This document shows positions 49,793-58,376 of a stretch of DNA of 64,000 nucleotides, piece after piece; position 1 is the stretch's first letter; the number at the start of each line of letters is the position of its first letter. The DNA comes from Roseivivax isoporae LMG 25204. Lineage in GTDB: Bacteria > Pseudomonadota > Alphaproteobacteria > Rhodobacterales > Rhodobacteraceae. The notes beneath the pieces were generated by a model, which saw only the letters and a program-made list of their open reading frames with translations, searched no databases and was not told the origin of the DNA. The translations under genes were made by a program, and so were the position numbers. The stretch lies in NCBI RefSeq assembly GCF_000521865.1, contig NZ_JAME01000024.1:19384-83383 (forward strand), written 5' to 3'.

Positions 49793-51736
49793 ATGCGCCT
49801 CTCCGTCATCGCCATCCTTTCTGGAACCTTCACCGCCGCCGCCGCCATGTCGGTCGTCGCCGCCGTCTTCTCGGTCGGGGCGATCGAGGACGGCTCGATC
49901 GACGCCGTCACCGAACGGCTGCGCGCGGAGGGCATCGACTGGGCGCAGGTGGATGCGAACGGGCTCCAGGTCTTCGTGCACGGCACCGCGCCCGACGAGG
50001 CGGAACGCCTGCGCGCGGCCTCCGTCGCGCGCCAGGTGGTCGACGCGGCCCGCATCATCGACGAGACGCTCGTGGCCGAGGCCGCGGACATCCAGCCGCC
50101 GCATTTCTCGATCGAGATCCTGCGCAACGACGACACCGTGCAGCTGATCGGGCTCGTGCCCGCCGATTTCGACCGCGCCCGCCTTGTCGGGACCGTGACC
50201 GGGATCGTCGGCGAGGACGGCGAGGTGGCGGACCTGCTCGAGACCGCCGATTTCCCGGTGCCCGAGGGCTGGAACGACGCGATCCGCCTTGCCGTGCGCG
50301 CGCTCGAGGACCTGCCGCGCTCCAAGGTGTCGGTCGACGCGGACAGCGTCGCGGTCAAGGCCATGGCTGACAGCGTCGAGGACCGCCGCCGCGTGAGCAA
50401 CGCGCTCGAACGCGCCTCGCCCGGCTCGCTCGCCGTGTCGCTCGACATCTCGGCGCCCCGGCCGGTCATCTCGCCCTTCGCGCTGCGCTTCGTGAAGGAC
50501 GGCGAGGGCGCGCGCTTCGACGCCTGCTCGGCCGACAGCGAGGAGAGCCGGCAGCGAATCATCGAGGCCGCGCGCGCTGCCGGCACCACCGGCACGCCGG
50601 GCTGCGTGCTGGGACTCGGTACCCCGTCGCGCGACTGGGGCGCGGCCGCGGCCGGCGCCATCGGCGCGGTGGCGGCTCTCGACGGCGGGTCGGTCACCTT
50701 CTCGAACGCCGACGTGTCCCTGATCGCGCCGCAGGGCACCCCGCCCGACCGTTTCGACGACGTGGTGGGCCGGCTCGAGGCGGCGCTGCCCGATCCCTTC
50801 GTGCTCGACGCCGTGCTGCCCGAGCCGCCCGATCCCGCCGCAGACCGCGGCCCGGTCGAGTTCACCGCGACGCTCAGCCCCGAGGGGCAGGTGCAGCTCC
50901 GCGGCCGCCTGGCCTCCGAGGTCGCGCGCACCACGGTCGACAGCTATGCCCGCGCGCGCTTCGGTTCGGACGCGGTCACCATCGGCACCCGCATCGACGA
51001 CGCCCTGCCCGACGCCTGGTCGGCGCGGGTCCTCGCCGGGCTCGAGGCGCTGTCGATGCTCGCCAACGGCTCGCTCAGGGTCACCACCGAAGGCATCGCG
51101 GTCCGCGGCGATACCGGCAATTCCGAGGCGAGCACCGAGATCGCCGCGCTCCTGACCGAGAAGCTCGGCGAGAGCGAGTACGACATCGAGGTCACCTACC
51201 TCGAGAAGCTCGACCCCTCGCTCGGCATCCCGACGCCGCCCGAATGCGTCGCGCAGATCCGCGAGATCGTGGGCAACCGCAAGATCACCTTCGAACCGGG
51301 ATCGGCCACGCTCGATTCCTCGGCCAAGGACATCCTCGACGAGATCGGCGAGCTGCTGAAGCTCTGCGGCGACATCCCCCTCGAGATCCAGGGCCACACC
51401 GACAGCCAGGGCCGCGAGGTGATGAACCAGCAGCTGAGCCAGGAACGCGCCGAGGCGGTCCTGAACGAGCTGCGCCGCCGCCGCGTGCTCACCGCGGCGT
51501 ACCGCGCCACCGGCTATGGCGAGGAACGCCCGATCGCGGACAACGACACCGAGGTCGGCCGCGAGGCAAACCGCCGGATCGAGTTCACCCTGATCGCCGA
51601 GGACCCCCAATCGGACGAGCCGCTGGCCTCGGAAGACGTTGAATATCCCGAGCCGACAGGCGATGAAGCGTTCGAGGACGCGATCGCGCCCGAGGATGCC
51701 GACGACGCCGCCGAGGACGAGGGGACCGGGGAATGA
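49793..51736 (+). CDS. OmpA-family protein with BON-like repeats
   Basis: The 647-residue protein starts with a hydrophobic N-terminus (MRLSVIAILSGTFTAAAAMSVVAAVF, a membrane anchor or signal), then repeats of a BON-like alpha/beta unit (for example SIDAVTERLRAEGIDWAQVDANGLQVFVHG, VQLIGLVP, VQLRGRLASEV). The C-terminal OmpA peptidoglycan-binding domain spans about 505-605, with ITFEPGSATLDSSAKDILDEIGELL and IQGHTDSQGREVMNQQLSQERAEAVL. A very acidic tail closes it (residues 610-647). It likely anchors envelope components to peptidoglycan. The stop overlaps the following small gene by 4 bases. Confidence 0.83.
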   Translation: MRLSVIAILSGTFTAAAAMSVVAAVFSVGAIEDGSIDAVTERLRAEGIDWAQVDANGLQVFVHGTAPDEAERLRAASVARQVVDAARIIDETLVAEAADIQPPHFSIEILRNDDTVQLIGLVPADFDRARLVGTVTGIVGEDGEVADLLETADFPVPEGWNDAIRLAVRALEDLPRSKVSVDADSVAVKAMADSVEDRRRVSNALERASPGSLAVSLDISAPRPVISPFALRFVKDGEGARFDACSADSEESRQRIIEAARAAGTTGTPGCVLGLGTPSRDWGAAAAGAIGAVAALDGGSVTFSNADVSLIAPQGTPPDRFDDVVGRLEAALPDPFVLDAVLPEPPDPAADRGPVEFTATLSPEGQVQLRGRLASEVARTTVDSYARARFGSDAVTIGTRIDDALPDAWSARVLAGLEALSMLANGSLRVTTEGIAVRGDTGNSEASTEIAALLTEKLGESEYDIEVTYLEKLDPSLGIPTPPECVAQIREIVGNRKITFEPGSATLDSSAKDILDEIGELLKLCGDIPLEIQGHTDSQGREVMNQQLSQERAEAVLNELRRRRVLTAAYRATGYGEERPIADNDTEVGREANRRIEFTLIAEDPQSDEPLASEDVEYPEPTGDEAFEDAIAPEDADDAAEDEGTGE

Positions 51737-52059
51737 ACAGGATCGAGTTCATCGTGGCCACCGCGATCATCCTGTTCGTCGCGTTCTGCCTCGGCTGGTT
51801 CGCCCACTGGATGCTGCACCGCTTCACCCGCGTGAGCCAGGCCGACGTGAACGAGCTCGAACGCATGAGCCAGGAGCTGCACGAGGCCGAGGAGACGCGC
51901 GACCAGGCGATCACCTACCTGCAGCAGCGCGAGGCGGAACTGACCAACCAGCTCGCCCAGACCGAGGCAGAGCTTTCGGCCGCGATGGAGGGCCTGCGCG
52001 AGGCCCGCCAGGAAGCCGAGGAAATGCGCGCCTACGCGGAGCGGATGAGCTCGACCTGA
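51733..52059 (+). CDS. Small membrane-anchored coiled-coil protein
   Basis: The 108-residue protein has one N-terminal hydrophobic segment (FIVATAIILFVAFCLGWFAHWML, residues 6-28) and the remainder (about 38-105) is a charged, Glu/Gln-rich coiled coil with heptad spacing (ELERMSQELHEAEETRDQ, QREAELTNQLAQTEAELS). I do not assign a named family, though short envelope proteins of this form are common in Rhodobacterales. It overlaps the OmpA-family gene by 4 bases (ATGA), so the two are probably made together and may interact. A strong terminator follows. Confidence 0.85.
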   Translation: MNRIEFIVATAIILFVAFCLGWFAHWMLHRFTRVSQADVNELERMSQELHEAEETRDQAITYLQQREAELTNQLAQTEAELSAAMEGLREARQEAEEMRAYAERMSST

Positions 52060-52097
52060 CCGCCACCGCAGGTCCCGCCCGGCGGGCCTTGATGCGA

Positions 52098-52131
52098 AAA
52101 GACCCCGGCACCGCGCGGTGCCGGGGTCTTT
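52098..52131. terminator. Strong bidirectional intrinsic terminator
   Basis: A perfect 15-base stem, AAAGACCCCGGCACC (52098-52112) and GGTGCCGGGGTCTTT (52117-52131), encloses a GCGC loop between the convergent coiled-coil and HlyD genes. A-run and T-run at the two feet make it work on both strands. Confidence 0.92.
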
Positions 52132-52167
52132 CGTTTCCGGGCGCCGGCCGCGCGCGCGGCCGGGGTC

Positions 52168-53478
52168 TCAGCTCTCGCGGAACGCCTTGGCGAAGTAGTC
52201 GGTGAACGGCTTCACCAGGTAGGCCAGCGGCGTGCGGTCGGCGGTGCGGATGAAGGCCTCGACCGGCATGCCGGGGATCAGCGTCGAACTCTCGGGCAGA
52301 CGGTTGATCTGCCCCTCCGACAGCACGATCTCGGCGCGGTAATAGCTCGCCTCGTTGCGGTCGTCCTGGAAGGCGTCCGCCGAGACCAGCGTCACCTCGC
52401 CGAACAGCTCCGGCGTCTGCCGCTGGTCGAGCGCCGGGAAGCGCAGCGTCACCTCCTGCCCGACGAACAGCTGGTCGATGTGGATCGGCAGCACCTGCGC
52501 GGCGATCACCAGCGGCCGGTCCTGCGGGACGATGAACATGACCGGGTCCGCGGCCTTGATGACCGACCGCGGCGTGTAGACCTGCAGCCCGTAGACCACG
52601 CCCGAGACCGGCGCCGTCAGGTCGAGCCGCGACAGCCGCTCGCGCAGGGCGCGGCGCTGCTCTGCCAGCTCGCGCTCGCGGAACCGCAGGTCGCGCAGTT
52701 CGGTGATCGCCTCCTCGCGCCGCTGGGTCCGCAGCGACAGGATCTCGATGTCGAGCTCGGTGATGCGGCCGTCCGACTGCGCGCGCGACGCCGTAAGCTC
52801 GCCCACCCGGCCGGCGAGGTTCGCCTGCTCGCGCTGCAGCGCCAGGACCCGGCTCGCCTGGGCGAGCCCGCGGTCGAGCAGCGATTGCTGGTCGCCGAGC
52901 TCGCTCTCGATGAGCTCGAGCTGCCGCGACAGCGCCTCCTGCTGGGCGTCGATGCCGTCGATCTGGTCGGCAATCTGCTCGGACCGCTTGGTCAGCTGCT
53001 CGACCTCGCGGGTGATCGTCTCGTTCCGCGCGAAGAACAGGTTCTCCTGCCCCTCGACCACCTCCTCGACCTCGGCGTCGGTCGCCGCGCGCTCGAGCAG
53101 TTCGTCGGGGAAGGTCACCGTGTCGATCTCGTCCCGTTCGGCCTCGAGCCGCGCCCGGCGCGCCATGAGTTCGAAATACTGGCCCTCGACGATGGTCAGC
53201 TCCGATTGCAGGATCGTCGGGTCGAGGCGGATCAGGACGTCGCCCTCCTCCACCACGTCGCCCTCGTCGACGAGGATCTCGGACACGACGCCGCCGTCGG
53301 GGTGCTGGACCACCTGCCGGTTCTGGTCGACCTCGATCTGCCCGGACGCGATGATGGCGCCCGAGATGTTGGTGGTCGCCGCCCAGCCGCCGAAGCCGCC
53401 GACGAGCACCAGCAGCGCCGTCAGGCCGACCAGCATCGGCCCGCGCAGCGGAAAGCTCTCTTTGGTGGGATCGCTCAT
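52168..53478 (-). CDS. prsE: Type I secretion membrane fusion protein (HlyD/PrsE family)
   Basis: The 436-residue adaptor has a single N-terminal membrane helix (MLVGLTALLVLVGGFGGWAATTNIS), the split lipoyl/barrel-sandwich segments (GQIEVDQNRQVVQHPDGGVVSEILVDEGDVVEEGDVLIRLD and LDLTAPVSGVVYGLQVYTP) and a long coiled-coil hairpin between them (about 85-285). It links the inner-membrane ABC exporter to an outer-membrane TolC channel. It overlaps the ABC ATPase gene by 4 bases. No substrate gene with RTX repeats and no TolC gene is next to the pair. Confidence 0.9.
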   Translation of the reverse strand: MSDPTKESFPLRGPMLVGLTALLVLVGGFGGWAATTNISGAIIASGQIEVDQNRQVVQHPDGGVVSEILVDEGDVVEEGDVLIRLDPTILQSELTIVEGQYFELMARRARLEAERDEIDTVTFPDELLERAATDAEVEEVVEGQENLFFARNETITREVEQLTKRSEQIADQIDGIDAQQEALSRQLELIESELGDQQSLLDRGLAQASRVLALQREQANLAGRVGELTASRAQSDGRITELDIEILSLRTQRREEAITELRDLRFRERELAEQRRALRERLSRLDLTAPVSGVVYGLQVYTPRSVIKAADPVMFIVPQDRPLVIAAQVLPIHIDQLFVGQEVTLRFPALDQRQTPELFGEVTLVSADAFQDDRNEASYYRAEIVLSEGQINRLPESSTLIPGMPVEAFIRTADRTPLAYLVKPFTDYFAKAFRES

Positions 53479-55208
53479 CTCATACCTCCGGGCGCAACGG
53501 ATTTCGCGATTTCCTCATGGTTGCGCACCATGGATTTCAGGACCTCGTCCTTGGGGCCGAAGGCGGCGCGGCTGCCGCCCTCGAGCATCAGCAGCATGTC
53601 GCATTCCTGGATCGCGGCGGGCCGGTGCGCCATGATGAGCACCGACTTGCCCTCTTCCTTCATGCGGCGGATGGCGGCGTTCACCGCCTGGCTGCCCTCG
53701 TTGTCGAGGTTCGAGTTGGGCTCGTCGAGCACCAGGATCACCGGGTTGCCGTACATGGCGCGGGCCAGGCCGATGCGCTGCATCTGGCCGCCCGAGAGCC
53801 GTCCGCCGGTCGAGCTGACGCGGGTGTTGTAGCCGTCCGGCAGCTTCAGGATCATCTCGTGGGCGTCGGCCTTCTTGGCCGCCTCGACGATCGCGGCGTC
53901 GTCGGGCGACCGGCTGAGCCGCGCGATGTTCTCGGCGATGGTGCCCTCGAACAGCGTCACCCGCTGCGGCAGGTAGCCGATGTGCTGGCCCAGCACGTCC
54001 GAGCCGTATTGCTCGAGGGAGGCGCCGTCGAGCCGCACCTTGCCGCCCGCCGGCCGCCACACGCCGGTCAGCGCGCGGGCGAGCGTGGACTTGCCCGCGC
54101 CCGAGGGACCGATCACGCCCACCGCCTGGCCCGGCATCACGGTGAAGCTGACGATGCGCAGCGCCGCCTGCGTCTCGCCCGGGGGCACGACGGTCAGCTG
54201 CTGCACCTCGAGCTTGGCGCGGGGCTTCGGCAGGGCGGTGCGCTGCATCTCGGGCGGCACCTCGGACAGGAGCTGCGCGAGGTTCTTCCAGCCCTTGCGC
54301 GCGCGCTCGACCATGGGCCACTGGCCGATGGCAAGCTCGATGGGCGCCAGCGCCCGGCCCATCAGGATCGAGCCCGCGATCATCGCGCCCGGAGTGATCT
54401 CGCCCTGCAGCACCAGGTAGGCGCCGAGCCCCAGCATCGCCGATTGCAGCAGGAGCCGCAGCGTCTTGGTCAGCGTGGTGAACGAGCCGAGCAGGTCGGA
54501 GGACCCGATCTGGCCGGCGAGCGCGGCGCGCCGCGCCTCGGCCCAGCGCAGGAAGGCGTCGCGGCGCATGCCCATGGCCTGCACCATCTCGGATTCCGCG
54601 CGGATCTGGTCCGAAACCCGTTCGGCCTGCATGGTCTGCATGTTCGACTTCAACGTCGGGTTGCGCGTGACCATGGTGTTGACCAGCGTGATCAGGATCA
54701 GCAGCGCGCCGCCCGCGATGGCGAGGTAGCCGAGCCAGGGGTGGAACAGCGCGATGCCCACCAGGAAGAACGGCGTCCAGGGAATGTCGAAGAAGGCCAT
54801 CAGGACCGGCGAGGACATGAGCCGCTGCACCGATTCGAGGTCCCGCAGGCCGGTCGCGGCCAGTTCGTCCGGCTGTACCGCCGAGCGGCGCACCACCGCG
54901 TCGAACACCCGCATGTCGAGCTTCGACTGGAACCGCGCGGCGACCCGGCCCATCACCCGGCCGCGCACGTAGTCGAGAAGCCCCATCATCCCGTAGAGGA
55001 ACACGACGAGGACCGACAGCGCGATCAGCGTCTCGATCGACCGCGAGCCGAGCACGCGGTCGTAGACCTGCAGCATGTAGATGGGGCCGGTGAGCATCAG
55101 CAGGTTCACGAAGAAGCTGAAGATGCCCACGAACCAGTAGTAGCCCCGGCTCTCGCGGCGCACGGCACGCAGTTCGCTGAGGCCGCTTTCGGCGTCCGGT
55201 CTTTTCAT
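53475..55208 (-). CDS. prsD: Type I secretion ABC transporter permease/ATPase (PrsD family)
   Basis: The 577-residue protein fuses a six-helix exporter domain (about 20-300; YYWFVGIFSFFVNLLMLTGPIYMLQVYDRVLGSRSIETLIAL at its start) to an ABC ATPase. Walker A is GPSGAGKST, signature LSGGQMQRIGLARAM, Walker B VILVLDEPNSN (Asn in place of the usual Ala) and D-loop LDNEG. Type I secretion ATPases of this subfamily lack a peptidase C39 domain, and none is present here. It exports a C-terminal-signal protein, probably RTX type, with the HlyD partner encoded downstream. A GGTCAC dyad lies about 100 bases upstream. Confidence 0.9.
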   Translation of the reverse strand: MKRPDAESGLSELRAVRRESRGYYWFVGIFSFFVNLLMLTGPIYMLQVYDRVLGSRSIETLIALSVLVVFLYGMMGLLDYVRGRVMGRVAARFQSKLDMRVFDAVVRRSAVQPDELAATGLRDLESVQRLMSSPVLMAFFDIPWTPFFLVGIALFHPWLGYLAIAGGALLILITLVNTMVTRNPTLKSNMQTMQAERVSDQIRAESEMVQAMGMRRDAFLRWAEARRAALAGQIGSSDLLGSFTTLTKTLRLLLQSAMLGLGAYLVLQGEITPGAMIAGSILMGRALAPIELAIGQWPMVERARKGWKNLAQLLSEVPPEMQRTALPKPRAKLEVQQLTVVPPGETQAALRIVSFTVMPGQAVGVIGPSGAGKSTLARALTGVWRPAGGKVRLDGASLEQYGSDVLGQHIGYLPQRVTLFEGTIAENIARLSRSPDDAAIVEAAKKADAHEMILKLPDGYNTRVSSTGGRLSGGQMQRIGLARAMYGNPVILVLDEPNSNLDNEGSQAVNAAIRRMKEEGKSVLIMAHRPAAIQECDMLLMLEGGSRAAFGPKDEVLKSMVRNHEEIAKSVAPGGMR

Positions 55209-55303
55209 GGCGTGTTCGTCCGTCCCTTCGCGGAACCGGGCGCAGCAGTGCGTCCGGCCGCGACTTCAATAATGCACGACGCCCTTCGGCGACAAATGGA
55301 TTT

Positions 55304-55326
55304 GGTCACATGTCGCAAGCGTGACC
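55304..55326. promoter_or_regulatory. Perfect dyad GGTCAC-N11-GTGACC upstream of prsD
   Basis: Arms at 55304-55309 and 55321-55326 are exactly complementary with 17-base centre spacing, in the AT-richer part of the 256-base gap before prsD. It is operator-like; it is too widely spaced for a good terminator. On the minus strand TTGTCG-17-TTATTG (about 55265-55293) is a weak promoter candidate between it and the gene. Confidence 0.4.
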
Positions 55327-55414
55327 GTATTCCGCCGACATTGCAATTTCCTTTCGGGGGCGCCGGGCGTGCACGCAAGGATGCCGCGGCGGACGGCCGG
55401 TCAGCGCAAGTCCG

Positions 55415-55441
55415 GAACCGCCCCCCCCGCGGGGGCGGTTC
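55415..55441 (-). terminator. Hairpin downstream of the penicillin-binding protein gene
   Basis: GAACCGCCCCC (55415-55425) and GGGGGCGGTTC (55431-55441) form a perfect 11-base stem, 24 bases past the PBP stop on the minus strand. The following CGGACTT has only a weak T content. Confidence 0.6.
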
Positions 55442-55464
55442 GCGTCAGGCGCGAACCGGGCCGG

Positions 55465-57720
55465 TCAGTTGCCGAAGATGTCGCGCAGCACCCGCCCGAC
55501 GAAATCGCCCACCGGGTCGTTCGTCTGGGGCTGCGGCTGGCGCTGCGGCTGCGGCTGGCGCTGGACCTGCGGCACCGGCTGCGGCTCGGGGCGCTCGGGC
55601 TCGGACATGGGCAGCGGGCGCACCTCGAGACCCTCGTGCACGCGGGTCATCACCTCGCGCCAGATCTCGGCCGGAAGCCCCCCGCCCGTCACGCCGGTCA
55701 GCGGCGTGTTGTCGTCGTAGCCCATCCAGACCCCCGCCACGTAATCGGCGGTGAAGCCCACGAACCACGCGTCGCGCTGCTCGTTCGAGGTGCCGGTCTT
55801 GCCCGCGGCGGGGCGGCCGTCGAGCCGCGCGCGCGTGCCCGTGCCCTCGCTCACGACCTTCTCCAGCATGAAGACCAGCTCGCGCGCGGCCTCCTCGCGA
55901 ATCACCCGCTCGCCCATGCCGCCGCGGCGGCCGACCAGCGGCTCGGGATCGCCCTTGATGCGAAGCTCCTCGATCCCGTAGGGGCGCACCGAAGAGCCGC
56001 CGTTCAGCACGCCCGCATAGGCGCCCGTCATCTCGAGCAGCGTCGCCTCGGACACGCCCAGCGCCACCGAGGGCGACTGCACGATGGTCGAATCGATGCC
56101 GAAATCGGTGGCGACGCGCGCCACGAGGTCGCGGCCCGCCTCTTCGGACACCTTGACCGCGGGGATGTTCAGCGACCGCTTCAGCGCCTCGACCAGCGTC
56201 ACCGGGCCGGCGTAGTTGCGGCTGTAGTTCTGCGGGCACCACTGGCCCGAGCCGGGAATGGTCATGCAGAACGGCTCGTCCACCACCACGTCGTAGGGCG
56301 ACCGGCCGAGCTCCAGCGCGGTGGCGTAGACGAAGGTCTTGAACGCCGACCCGGTCTGCCGCCGCGCCTGCGTGGCCCGGTTGAACACGCCCGACACCCC
56401 GGTCTTGCGGCCGCCCACCATGCCGCGCACCGCGCCGTCCGCCGACATCACGACGACCGCCACCTGCGCCTCGGACCCCTCGCGCACCTTCTCCTCGAAG
56501 ACCGCCTTGAGCCCTTCCTCGGCCGCGCGCTGGATCGCCGGGTCGAGCGTGGTGCGGATGTCCACGTCCTGCCGGCTGTCGACGCTGACGAAGGGCGGCA
56601 GCGTGTCCATGATCCAGTCGGCGAAGTAGCCGCCGCGCCGCGCCTCGGCCTCCTCGGACAGGGTCGCGGGATCGGCCCGGGCCGCCTGCGCCTCCGCCGC
56701 GGTCAGGTAGCCCTGCTCGGCCATGAGCCCCAGCACCACCGAGGCACGGGCCTGGCTGCGCTCGAGGTCGTTGGTCGGCGCGAGGGTGGTCGGCGCGGTG
56801 AGAAGGCCCGCGATGATCGCCGCCTCCGAGGGCTCGAGCGCCGAGGCGGGCTTCGAGAAGTAGCGTTGCGACGCGGCTTCCGCCCCGTAGGCGCCGCCGC
56901 CCATGTAGGCGCGGTTGAGGTAGATCGAGAGGATCTCGTCCTTCGAGTACTTCGCTTCCATCGCCATGGCGTAGATCGCCTCGCGCGCCTTGCGCACCAG
57001 CGAGGTCTCGCGGCAATCGGCGATGTAGGCGGCCTCGCTCTCCCAGTCGTTCGCGTCGTACTCGGTGCCGAGGCAGAGCAGCTTCGCGGTCTGCTGGGTG
57101 ATGGTCGAGCCGCCGTGGCCCTGCAGCGGGCCGCGGCCCTCGCGCAGGTTGATGCGGATGGCGCTCGCCACGCCGCGCGGGCTGATGCCCGCGTGCCAGT
57201 AGAAGCGCCGGTCCTCGGTGGCGATCACCGCGTTCTTGAGGTGCCGGCTGACGCTGTCGGCGGTCACCGCGCCGCCGAACTGGTCGCCGCGCCATGCGTA
57301 GACGCGCCCGTCGCGGTCGGCCATGGTCACCGACCCCTGCGCCCGCCCGTCGAGCAGCTCGTCGACCGCGGGCAGCGTCGTGTAGGTGTAGCCCACCATC
57401 AGGCCGAGGATCAGGAGCGCGACGATCGTCACTCGGCTGACCACCAGCCAGGCGAGCCGGCCGATCCAGGACAGAAGCGCGGTCACGAGCCCGATCGGCC
57501 CGCTCCGGCGCGGCGCGGGCTTCTTCGGCGCGCGGCGCCGGCGGAAGAGCCCGCCGAACAGCCCGCCGCCGCCCGACCCGCCGCGCGCCTTGCGCGGGGT
57601 GCCGCTGCGCCCCTGGCGTGTCCCGCCGCTGCTGCCCTGGGTCCGCGCGCTGCCGCCCTTGCCCTTTGCGTAGCGGCGGTCGGCCACAAGCCGCCCCCTG
57701 CCGCGTCCCTTCTCGCTCAT
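55465..57720 (-). CDS. Class A penicillin-binding protein (transglycosylase/transpeptidase)
   Basis: The 751-residue protein has a basic Gly/Arg/Ser-rich cytoplasmic N-terminus (1-75), one membrane helix (about 93-112), a GT51 glycosyltransferase domain with the catalytic Glu in VIATEDRRFYWHAGIS and GHGGSTITQQTAKLL, and a transpeptidase domain with the Ser in QTGSAFKTF (SxxK), SLN and GKTGTSNEQRDAWFVG. It polymerises and crosslinks peptidoglycan at the inner membrane. The C-terminus carries a PQPQ-rich repeat (VQRQPQPQRQPQPQ) encoded by 18-base-type repeats near 55525-55580, then DPVGDFVGRVLRDIFGN. The ATG at 57720 is chosen over an upstream in-frame one that lacks a ribosome site. Confidence 0.93.
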   Translation of the reverse strand: MSEKGRGRGRLVADRRYAKGKGGSARTQGSSGGTRQGRSGTPRKARGGSGGGGLFGGLFRRRRAPKKPAPRRSGPIGLVTALLSWIGRLAWLVVSRVTIVALLILGLMVGYTYTTLPAVDELLDGRAQGSVTMADRDGRVYAWRGDQFGGAVTADSVSRHLKNAVIATEDRRFYWHAGISPRGVASAIRINLREGRGPLQGHGGSTITQQTAKLLCLGTEYDANDWESEAAYIADCRETSLVRKAREAIYAMAMEAKYSKDEILSIYLNRAYMGGGAYGAEAASQRYFSKPASALEPSEAAIIAGLLTAPTTLAPTNDLERSQARASVVLGLMAEQGYLTAAEAQAARADPATLSEEAEARRGGYFADWIMDTLPPFVSVDSRQDVDIRTTLDPAIQRAAEEGLKAVFEEKVREGSEAQVAVVVMSADGAVRGMVGGRKTGVSGVFNRATQARRQTGSAFKTFVYATALELGRSPYDVVVDEPFCMTIPGSGQWCPQNYSRNYAGPVTLVEALKRSLNIPAVKVSEEAGRDLVARVATDFGIDSTIVQSPSVALGVSEATLLEMTGAYAGVLNGGSSVRPYGIEELRIKGDPEPLVGRRGGMGERVIREEAARELVFMLEKVVSEGTGTRARLDGRPAAGKTGTSNEQRDAWFVGFTADYVAGVWMGYDDNTPLTGVTGGGLPAEIWREVMTRVHEGLEVRPLPMSEPERPEPQPVPQVQRQPQPQRQPQPQTNDPVGDFVGRVLRDIFGN

Positions 57721-57844
57721 GTCGTTCCTGCCCGGCCGATCGTGATTGCCGCGCAAGATAGTCGGTCGGCGCGCGGATGTGGACCGCCGCCACGCGCATT
57801 TCACCAGTTTTTAATTTGCCTGATTATTGGGCGCGTTCCGTCAT

Positions 57845-57863
57845 TTGTGCAAAAATTGTGCAA
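57845..57863 (+). promoter_or_regulatory. Direct repeat TTGTGCAA upstream of glnK
   Basis: TTGTGCAA occurs at 57845-57852 and 57856-57863, 11 bases apart start to start (one helical turn), about 120 bases before the glnK GTG in an AT-rich block. Its position fits an activator or repressor of nitrogen control; TGCAC-containing sites are the core of NtrC operators, but the usual TGCAC-N5-GTGCA inverted form is not seen. Confidence 0.45.
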
Positions 57864-57979
57864 CAAGCCCGACCCGATGGTCTGATTTTCGGGCATGTCC
57901 GCTTTCCTCACGCGCCCGGCGGTTCTTTTCCTGCTCATGCAAATGCAGGGCCGGGCCTGCCACAGCGAAAGGGATCCAG

Positions 57980-58318
57980 GTGAAACTCATCATTGCGACG
58001 ATCAAGCCGTTCAAGCTGGAGGAGGTCCGCGAGGCGCTGACCGCCATCGGCGTGCGCGGCATGATGGTGACAGAGATCAAGGGCTTCGGCTCGCAATCCG
58101 GACATACCGAGATCTACCGCGGTGCGGAGTACGCGGTGAACTTCGTCCCCAAGATCAAGCTCGAGATCGTGGTTGCCGAAACCATGGCCGACCAGGTCGT
58201 CGAGACGATCGCGAAGACCGCCCAGACCGGCAAGATCGGCGACGGCAAGATCTTCGTCCTCGGGGTGGAGCACGCGGTGCGCGTGCGGACGGGCGAAACC
58301 AACGCGGACGCGCTCTGA
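57980..58318 (+). CDS. glnK: PII nitrogen regulatory protein GlnK
   Basis: The 112-residue protein is a canonical PII: MKLIIATIKPFKLEEVREALTAIGVRGMMVTEIKGFG, the uridylylated Tyr in EIYRGAEYAVNFVPK (T-loop Tyr near residue 51) and TGKIGDGKIFVLGVEHAVRVRTGE. It binds ATP/ADP and 2-oxoglutarate and blocks the ammonium channel AmtB when nitrogen is plentiful. A GTG start follows AAAGGGATCCAG. It is directly upstream of amtB (58-base gap), the standard glnK-amtB operon. Confidence 0.95.
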   Translation: MKLIIATIKPFKLEEVREALTAIGVRGMMVTEIKGFGSQSGHTEIYRGAEYAVNFVPKIKLEIVVAETMADQVVETIAKTAQTGKIGDGKIFVLGVEHAVRVRTGETNADAL

Positions 58319-58376
58319 CCGGCGGCCCGGTGCAGGTCCGCCGCTGCGACGTAAAGATTTTAGGGAAACGGAACAC

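Noticed and set aside
55525..55580. Tandem repeat near 55.5 kb as a DNA element
   Set aside because: The repeat encodes the PQPQ-rich tail of the penicillin-binding protein, so it is explained by the protein sequence.
55321..57885. 854-codon open frame antisense to the penicillin-binding protein
   Set aside because: It is the reverse-strand shadow of the PBP gene, with low-complexity Arg/Ala/His composition and no ribosome site.
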